Positions 58,856 through 64,000 of a stretch of 64,000 nucleotides of DNA are shown here, one piece after another. This DNA is from CAYZPW01 sp964480475 (GTDB lineage Bacteria; B130-G9): contig CAYZPW010000002.1 of NCBI GenBank assembly GCA_964480475.1, positions 1 through 64,000 of the forward strand, given 5' to 3'. How positions within the stretch are numbered: position 1 is the first letter of the stretch; the number at the start of each line of letters is the position of its first letter. The position numbers and the translations under genes are program-made. Below the pieces are notes generated by a model. That model was not told the origin of the DNA. It saw only the letters and a program-made list of their open reading frames with translations, and ran no database searches.

Positions 58856-59767
58856 ATGTCTGGCAGCTGGAAAGAAGTAGCAAGGCTTAGTTTCCAGGGC
58901 GAGCGGTTCAGAGACCACGCCCTGGATCAGGACGCTTTGACCGAAGTGATCCAGTTTCAACGAATAATGGCCGAGACTGCTAAAGCGCTTTGGCTGGCGG
59001 TGAATCCGGACCGTAGGCATCTGCCAGCGCATTTCGAGAAGGGTGCGCGCCTTTGTCTCAGGAAGATCGAAAATGGTAGCACAATTGTCCCGCTTGAGGT
59101 CTATGTTGAGAAGGAAGCGCTGGGCGTGTTGTGGGAAGAACAGCCCCCGGAACTTACGATGGCTGTGAACACGGCCCATGACCTACTGATGGCTTTGGAA
59201 GCCGATTCACCTTTGCCTGAAGACATGTCCAGGGAATTGCTGGACGAGTACGCCAAATGGGGGCAGACGCTTGGAGACGATGAGGTAATAGAACTGCATA
59301 TCAGCGACAAAGAGCCTGCGCGCATGACATCTGCTCAAAAACACAAGCTGCGAGGCTACCTTGAGAAGCCACACGAAGCTTTCGTGGATTTCTCGGGTGA
59401 GGTCTTTGAAGCAGATGTGAAGCAGGCCCGATTCCAGATCTTAGCTGGAAAAGACACTAGAATCACCGTTGCCTTTACACTTGAACAGGAAGAACAGGTT
59501 ACGACAGCTCTAAAAGAACATAAGAGACTTCGTCTGCATGTGAGAGGGCTCGGCGAGTACTCGGCACAGGGGAAGCTGCTCCGAGTGACCAAGGTTGTGG
59601 AGATGAATTTCGTTACTGAAGAACGTCAATACGACCGCACAACCAGACCAATTGAGGAAGTACTGGAAGAGCTTGCGAAGGAGGTGCCCCAGGAGGAATG
59701 GGACAAGCTCCCCGACGATCTGACCGACAATCTCGATCACTACCTGTATGGAACTCCAAAGCGGTAA
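58856..59767 (+). CDS. Hypothetical partner of a PIN-domain protein
   Basis: A soluble 303-residue protein, mixed alpha/beta, with no assigned family. The N-terminus (LSFQGERFRDHALDQDALTEVIQFQRIMAETAKALW) looks like a conserved opening that I recall from similar genes lying beside PIN-domain genes. The end is acidic (PQEEWDKLPDDLTDNLDHYLYG). It overlaps the PIN gene by 20 bases. The pair may form a toxin-antitoxin system, in which this larger protein would be an atypical antitoxin. ATG at 58856 follows GAGGA by 7 bases; a 24-codon longer frame is less likely. Confidence 0.6.
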   Translation: MSGSWKEVARLSFQGERFRDHALDQDALTEVIQFQRIMAETAKALWLAVNPDRRHLPAHFEKGARLCLRKIENGSTIVPLEVYVEKEALGVLWEEQPPELTMAVNTAHDLLMALEADSPLPEDMSRELLDEYAKWGQTLGDDEVIELHISDKEPARMTSAQKHKLRGYLEKPHEAFVDFSGEVFEADVKQARFQILAGKDTRITVAFTLEQEEQVTTALKEHKRLRLHVRGLGEYSAQGKLLRVTKVVEMNFVTEERQYDRTTRPIEEVLEELAKEVPQEEWDKLPDDLTDNLDHYLYGTPKR

Positions 59768-60179
59768 CGGCGTTTTCGCGGACACCCACTACTGGATTGC
59801 GGTCGTGGATGCGCGCGACTCGTGGCATCATGTAGCTAAGGAAGTGCGGGAAACGCTCGGCGAGATACACATCATCACGACAGACGAGGTTCTTACCGAG
59901 TTCTTGAGTGCGCTTTCCGCATTTAAGTACACTCGTTCACAGGCCCTGAAGATGGTCCAAGCCATATTGAGCAACCCAAACGTAAGGGTCATCCCCCAAA
60001 CTAGAGAGTCGTTCTTGACTGGTCTTGAACTGTTTGAGAATCGACCTGACAAGGAATACAGCTTGACCGATTGTATCTCAATGAACGTCATGAGAGCCGA
60101 GTCATTGACAAGGGTCTTGACTACTGATCATCATTTCGAGCAGGAAGGATTCACCGTTCTCTTGAAGCGCGATAGATGA
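59748..60179 (+). CDS. PIN-domain ribonuclease (probable toxin)
   Basis: A 143-residue PIN-domain protein, metal-dependent RNase family usually acting as a toxin. The acidic active-site residues are visible: VFADTHYWIA (first Asp), TTDEVLTEFLSAL (Glu), EYSLTDCISMNVM (Asp) and VLTTDHHFEQEGFTVLL (Asp). Coupled by overlap to the upstream gene, which should be its antitoxin or partner. It lies between gmk and coaBC where a housekeeping gene would be expected. Confidence 0.82.
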   Translation: MELQSGNGVFADTHYWIAVVDARDSWHHVAKEVRETLGEIHIITTDEVLTEFLSALSAFKYTRSQALKMVQAILSNPNVRVIPQTRESFLTGLELFENRPDKEYSLTDCISMNVMRAESLTRVLTTDHHFEQEGFTVLLKRDR

Positions 60180-60310
60180 ACAGCGCGGTCTCAAGACGTG
60201 AAGATGCCCCAAATCATACGAGCCCGGTCACGCGGAATAGTTGGGTAAGCTCCTGTGCACGTTTACGCATGTCGGGTGAGCAAAGAGCGGATGCCAATGG
60301 ATGTTAAGAC

Positions 60311-60628
60311 ATGATTGGCGAGCGAACTCTGACCGACATCACGAAATGTCTTGTGGCGCGGTTTCAACCGGAGCGGATCATTCTGTTCGGCTCTCATGCG
60401 CGTGGGACCGCGGATGACCGTAGCGATGTTGATATTCTCGTTGTCTGTCCCATCAAAGGTAAGCGTCGAAGGTTGATGGTTGAGATGGATGGGGCTCTTG
60501 AGGGATTGGAACTGGCAATAGACATCATTGTGCTTACACCGGACGAGTTTGAGCTGGACCGCCAGATTCCTGGCACAGTGGCGCGGCCGGCCTGGCTTGA
60601 GGGAAGAGTCATATATGAACGGAGTTGA
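60311..60628 (+). CDS. MNT-type nucleotidyltransferase (antitoxin)
   Basis: A 105-residue minimal nucleotidyltransferase. The catalytic GSHARGTADDRSDVDILVV (GSx10DxD pattern) is intact, with a later aspartate in ELAIDIIVL. MNT proteins paired with HEPN toxins modify (AMPylate) and silence them. It overlaps the HEPN gene by 14 bases. About 130 bases of non-coding DNA separate it from the PIN gene. Confidence 0.88.
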   Translation: MIGERTLTDITKCLVARFQPERIILFGSHARGTADDRSDVDILVVCPIKGKRRRLMVEMDGALEGLELAIDIIVLTPDEFELDRQIPGTVARPAWLEGRVIYERS

Positions 60629-61040
60629 CCGAGCGATTTGGCACAAAGTTGAGCAATGGCTTGCCTTTGCAGATGAGGACCTGCTGGTTGCGCAACACGG
60701 ATTGACGTTAGAGAAAGAATGCCCGTGCAGGTTGATTGCTTACCACGCTCAGCAATGCGTAGAAAAGCATTTGAAAGCTTATTTGGTTTATAGACGCACG
60801 GACTTCCCCTACACCCACAACATATCAAAGCTGCTATCGCTTTGTGCCAAGCATGCCGATTGGCCGGGCGAAATCGGGTGCGCCAAAGAGCTGACCCCTT
60901 ACGCGATCACGACGCGATATCCGGGAGAAGACGAGGAAGTCACGAAGGCTGAGGCAGAGCGCGCCGTAGAAATCGCCGAGCAAGTGCGTCAGACTGCCAG
61001 GTCCGCGCTTGTCAAGGAAGGCTACAATGACCGCAAATGA
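60615..61040 (+). CDS. HEPN-domain ribonuclease (toxin)
   Basis: A 141-residue HEPN protein: helical, with AIWHKVEQWLAFADEDLLVAQHGL, the YHAQQCVEKHLKAYLVYR core and an Rx6H motif RTDFPYTH that cuts RNA in active members. Start ATG at 60615 overlaps the MNT gene; a longer frame with 29 extra residues runs in MNT coding sequence. It overlaps coaBC by 14 bases, an odd coupling of a toxin with an essential gene. Confidence 0.85.
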   Translation: MNGVDRAIWHKVEQWLAFADEDLLVAQHGLTLEKECPCRLIAYHAQQCVEKHLKAYLVYRRTDFPYTHNISKLLSLCAKHADWPGEIGCAKELTPYAITTRYPGEDEEVTKAEAERAVEIAEQVRQTARSALVKEGYNDRK

Positions 61041-62244
61041 CGCGCATTCAGGCAACATTCTCCTCGGCGTAACGGGCAGCATCGCGGCCTATAAATCCGC
61101 TGAGATTGTGCGACTGCTTACGAAACGTGGCTTCGACGTGAAGGTTATCCTGACCCAAAACGGCGCCAGGTTCATCGGCGCCGAGACGCTCTCGACGCTT
61201 TCTGGGCATCCCGTCTATTCAGAGATGTTCGCTCCTTCTAGGAATGAGATTATAGGTCACATCTCGCTGTCTGAGTGGGCGGACGGGTTGCTCGTCGCGC
61301 CGGCCACGGCCAACATCATCGGCAAGTTCGCCGGCGGCATCGCGGATGACCTTTTGAGCACAGTTTTCTTGTCGTGCGAATGCCCTATCATCATCGCGCC
61401 CGCAATGAACGCCCGAATGTTCGCAAACGCTGTAGTGCAGCAGAACATCAAGAGGCTCCGCGAGCTAGGCGCCTCGTTCATCGGTCCCGAGTCTGGCGAG
61501 CTGGCGTGCGGGACCTCCGGCAGGGGCAGGATGTCAGATCCAGCCACGATCGTTGACGCCGTTGCCTCGCTTGTGCGACACGGGCGCGACCTGGAGGGTC
61601 TGAACTTCCTCATCTCGGCGGGCCCAACACGAGAGATGATCGATCCGGTCAGGTTCCTCTCGAATCGCTCATCCGGCAAGATGGGCTTTGCCCTCGCGAG
61701 AGCAGCTGCTGTGCGAGGCGCGAATGTTATGCTTGTAGCTGGGCCCACTAATGTCGAACGGCCGCTCGGGATTGAGGTCAGGAATGTCATATCGGCTGAG
61801 CAGATGCGGGAAGGCATCCTTGAGGCGCTGCCATCGCAGCAGGTCTTGATAATGGCCGCCGCGGTGGCGGATTATGCTCCGCTCAATCCAGTGCTACAGA
61901 AGCTGAAAAAGGAGCCTGATAAGCTCTCTTTGGAGCTTCGTCGCACCCCAGACATCCTGACGGAGGTCGGGCAGACTAGGGCGAAGGGACAAATCATCGT
62001 CGGGTTCGCCGCGGAAACTGAAAACGTTGTGGAAAACGCGCGGCAGAAGCTCTTCACCAAGAACCTCGACCTGATCGTTGCCAACGATGTCTCCGCGCCC
62101 GATTTGGGATTCGAGTCGGACACGATTACTGCGACAATGATATGGCCAGATGGGAAGGTTAGGGAGCTAGAGCTCGTGCCCAAGACCGAGCTTGCAGACG
62201 CTGTGCTTACGGCGGTTCTGGCCTTGCTGGCGGAGAAGCGCTGA
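61027..62244 (+). CDS. coaBC: Bifunctional CoaBC
   Basis: Phosphopantothenoylcysteine decarboxylase/ligase, two steps of CoA synthesis. The CoaC half has LLGVTGSIAAYKSAEIVRLL, GHISLSEWADGLLVAPATANIIGKFAGGIADDLLSTVFL (catalytic His), PAMNARM and GELACGTSGRGRM (reactive Cys). The CoaB half has LISAGPTREMIDPVRFLSNRSSGKMGFALARAA and later LDLIVANDVS. ATG at 61027 follows AAGGAAGG, 6 codons inside the longer frame. Length 405 aa. Its start lies within the HEPN gene. Confidence 0.95.
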   Translation: MTANDAHSGNILLGVTGSIAAYKSAEIVRLLTKRGFDVKVILTQNGARFIGAETLSTLSGHPVYSEMFAPSRNEIIGHISLSEWADGLLVAPATANIIGKFAGGIADDLLSTVFLSCECPIIIAPAMNARMFANAVVQQNIKRLRELGASFIGPESGELACGTSGRGRMSDPATIVDAVASLVRHGRDLEGLNFLISAGPTREMIDPVRFLSNRSSGKMGFALARAAAVRGANVMLVAGPTNVERPLGIEVRNVISAEQMREGILEALPSQQVLIMAAAVADYAPLNPVLQKLKKEPDKLSLELRRTPDILTEVGQTRAKGQIIVGFAAETENVVENARQKLFTKNLDLIVANDVSAPDLGFESDTITATMIWPDGKVRELELVPKTELADAVLTAVLALLAEKR

Positions 62245-62365
62245 CCTCCCGCGCCTGGTCCACCTCGAGTGCTCATGGAGGCTAGGACGAAGCTCGCCGC
62301 TTCTCTAGCGTCCAACTCGTGGGCCGTCACCGACTGGCGAGAACCCCGGCCTGAAACACAGTGCG

Positions 62366-63277
62366 CTAGAATCCCACGACAAACGCCACACCCACAAACG
62401 CGATGGCAAGGGCTAGCGCTTTACGAAGCGTTAACGGCTCCTTGAGGAAGAAGTAGGCGAAGATGAATATGAAGAAGACGCTCAACTGATTTAGCATGGC
62501 CGCGACCGACACCTGAATGTATTTCATCCCGGCAACCCAAAGTAGTATGGTGACGTAGGGCCCGAGAAAGGCTCCTGGTAGGGTGTATTTCCAGCCGCGA
62601 CCGGGCCACATCTTCGCGAACACCGCCCATCTATCGCGACGAAACAGGGCAAGTGCTACGAGGCCTACGGTGCCGGCGATGAGCCTCATCTGCGTTACCC
62701 AAACAAGGGGGCGCCCGGCCTCAAGCACCGGCTTCATTATCACCGCCCCAAAGGCCATGAGAAGAATAGCGCCTACCCCCTGCAAGACACCGGACGCGAT
62801 CCCACTGCTGCGCAATTCCTTCAGCTCCCTGATGTTCAGCGAGGCAATGAGTATCGCGGAGACAATAAACGAGGCGCCGACGAGACTAGACCACTCAAGC
62901 CTCTCGCCCAGCAGAAAGAACGCAAGCACGATGACGCTGGGCGTGTAGAGGCAATCGACCAATCCCCACAGGCTGGCGCCAATCTTGTTCAGACTCGAGA
63001 GAAAGAGCGTGTCCGCAACCGTCATCCCAACAACGCCGCTGAGAATCACCAGAATGTAGTCCCTTGGGGGCGCGGGGATGATCAGCGGCTGACGCAAGAT
63101 GGCAAGTGTGATGGCGAAGAACGCAACGCCCATGCAGTTCTTGAAAAGATTGAGCGACATCGGCCGCATGGTCTCGCCGCTCTTCTTGAAGAGGCACACG
63201 GCGATCGCCCAAAACAGACCGCATAGTATCGCGAACGTTTCCCCAAGATGCGACGTGAGCACGTTCATGGTTTCCAC
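62366..63277 (-). CDS. EamA/DMT-family transporter
   Basis: A 303-residue inner-membrane protein with ten hydrophobic helices in two homologous halves, EamA type (FAILCGLFWAIAVCLFKKSGE; GLFWA..., SLWGLVDCLYTPSVIVLAFFLLGERLEWSSLVGASFIVSAILIA; YVTILLWVAGMKYIQVSVAAMLNQLSVFFIFIFAYFFLKEPL). Exports or imports small metabolites; the substrate is unknown. Start could be ATG at 63277 or the third-codon ATG at 63268. Convergent with coaBC across 120 bases with nothing recognised. Confidence 0.85.
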   Translation of the reverse strand: METMNVLTSHLGETFAILCGLFWAIAVCLFKKSGETMRPMSLNLFKNCMGVAFFAITLAILRQPLIIPAPPRDYILVILSGVVGMTVADTLFLSSLNKIGASLWGLVDCLYTPSVIVLAFFLLGERLEWSSLVGASFIVSAILIASLNIRELKELRSSGIASGVLQGVGAILLMAFGAVIMKPVLEAGRPLVWVTQMRLIAGTVGLVALALFRRDRWAVFAKMWPGRGWKYTLPGAFLGPYVTILLWVAGMKYIQVSVAAMLNQLSVFFIFIFAYFFLKEPLTLRKALALAIAFVGVAFVVGF

Positions 63278-63351
63278 AGCCCTTCGAGGTATCTGACTGG
63301 TCGGATTCGAGTCTTGGGATACTGTCCCAATGGGACCCGCAAGTCAATCAG

Positions 63352-63664
63352 AGGAGGAGTTTGCCGTTGGGGAAACGAGCGAAAAGGGAAAAAGAGGAAA
63401 GGGCGAAAAGGAAGAGGGCAATCCACCTTTTCAGACCAAGTTCGCCGCGCCTGGAACGCCTGCGCTATCTCGCTAATGGACGCAGGGCGAACTCGGAGGA
63501 GGCTGGGTCATAATTCGAATCTGGGGTTGTGTAGGGGCGGCTCACGTGCCGCCCTCCTTTGATTTGAGGGGATGCCTTGAGGGCGGCTCGTGAGACGTCA
63601 CTACAGGCCAGGTTCGCTGATCAAGGGCGGGCATTCGCCGCGCGGCGAATCCCCTACACGACGT
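63352..63664. repeat. Three repeat modules before smpB
   Basis: GGAGTTTGCCG-TT-GGGGAAACGAGCGAAAAGG with purine tract (63355-63420, third copy of the family at 7286 and 18000), then GGAGGAGGCTGGGTCATAATTCG and GTAGGGGCGGCTCACGTGCCGCCC (63497-63560), then GGGCGGCTCGTGAGACG and CGCCGCGCGGCGAATCCCCTAC. No gene is seen in 63278-63673. Confidence 0.7.
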
Positions 63665-63673
63665 TTCTGCCGC

Positions 63674-64000
63674 TTAGAACCCGTAGCGGTCGTGAAGCTC
63701 GCGCTTGATTTCTTTCTCCTTTTCCGCGAAGCGTTTTTCGTATTTGCGCTTTCCAGTCGCGATGGCTATCTCAACCTTTGCCCGGCCACCAGAGAAGTAA
63801 AGCCGTGTTGGGATCAACGTCCTACCGGTCTCTACAGTTTTCGCTCTGAGGCGCTTGATCTCCCTCTTGTGGAGCAGGAGCTTCCTTACGCGCCTGGGCT
63901 CGTGGTTGCGTCGTGCCGCCTGAGCATACTCCGTAATGTGGCAATTGTAAAGGAATACCTCGCCCTTCTTGATCCGCGCATAGGAATCAACGAGGCTCGC
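63674..64000 (-). CDS. smpB: SsrA-binding protein SmpB (5' end outside window)
   Basis: Partial: 108 codons plus TAA (63674-63676), the start lies beyond the window edge; about 45 residues are missing. Read on the minus strand: SYARIKKGEVFLYNCHITEY, RNHEPRRVRKLLLHKREI, TLIPTRLYFSGGRAKVEIAIATGKRKYEKR, and the end LHDRYGF. SmpB binds tmRNA and brings it to stalled ribosomes; tmRNA itself is not in the window. Confidence 0.93.
   Translation of the reverse strand, partial: ASLVDSYARIKKGEVFLYNCHITEYAQAARRNHEPRRVRKLLLHKREIKRLRAKTVETGRTLIPTRLYFSGGRAKVEIAIATGKRKYEKRFAEKEKEIKRELHDRYGF

Overview
The window is chromosomal DNA of moderately high G+C from a diderm, LPS-making bacterium, most likely an uncultured lineage known from metagenome assembly. 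Evidence for an outer membrane: bamA, two ompH/skp-like genes, lpxD-fabZ-lpxA-lpxB and lolD/lolC-E lie in one long minus-strand block. Evidence for an assembly product: three runs of N (3609-3618, 22043-22142, 53576-53675) and contig-end signatures beside them. The phylum cannot be fixed from this sequence alone. A corrinoid-activating ASKHA/ferredoxin protein and two B12-binding radical SAM proteins point to an anaerobic, cobalamin-using life. There are no rRNA genes, CRISPR arrays or intact transposase genes.

Layout. 1-7 kb: PIG-L deacetylase, a conserved hypothetical, a RACE/DUF4445 protein, two secreted proteins and CorA. 7.1-18 kb (minus): tRNA-Ser, then a housekeeping run that reads, in transcription order, tRNA-Gln, prs, rplY, pth, rpsF, ssb, rpsR, DUF2232, rplI, sensor kinase, NtrC-like regulator, unknown, SpsF-like cytidylyltransferase, mnmA. 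18-25.6 kb (minus): ihfA-like, merR, a zinc-ribbon SDR epimerase, two tandemly duplicated SGNH-hydrolase/TPR membrane proteins and a secreted DUF5666-like protein. 25.9-29.2 kb: serS, and an lrp-lat pair for lysine epsilon-aminotransferase. 29.2-32.6 kb: a long repeat-rich intergenic stretch with a strong promoter and a small ORF, then secreted proteins. 32.8-38 kb (minus): two paralogous B12-radical SAM proteins, an MBL-fold hydrolase, and an unusual winged-helix/membrane/coiled-coil protein. 38.4-53.1 kb (minus): the envelope block pilD-TIM barrel-lolC/E-lolD-clpC-bamA-ompH-ompH-lpxD-fabZ-lpxA-Gfo/Idh-lpxB. 53.2-54.2 kb: gene-free repeats, an apparent false gap and a 412-bp foldback element. 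54.2-57.2 kb: a divergent ABC-2 exporter. 57.7-62.2 kb: remA-like/DUF370-gmk, two toxin-antitoxin-like pairs, and coaBC. The end holds an EamA transporter and a truncated smpB.

Intergenic DNA is populated by a few dispersed repeat families (GTAGGGGCG-type palindromes, a GGAGTTTCC hairpin followed by a purine tract, TTGGC repeats, CTTCGCC...GCGGACAAG blocks). They recur between genes and never clearly inside them; two genes even take their TAG stop codon from the repeat. The points most worth a second look are the SGNH tandem duplication, the foldback element, the 29.5-kb promoter/operator with its leader and small ORF, the NtrC-like regulator with altered key motifs, the Gfo/Idh gene within lpx, and the membrane-anchored winged-helix protein.
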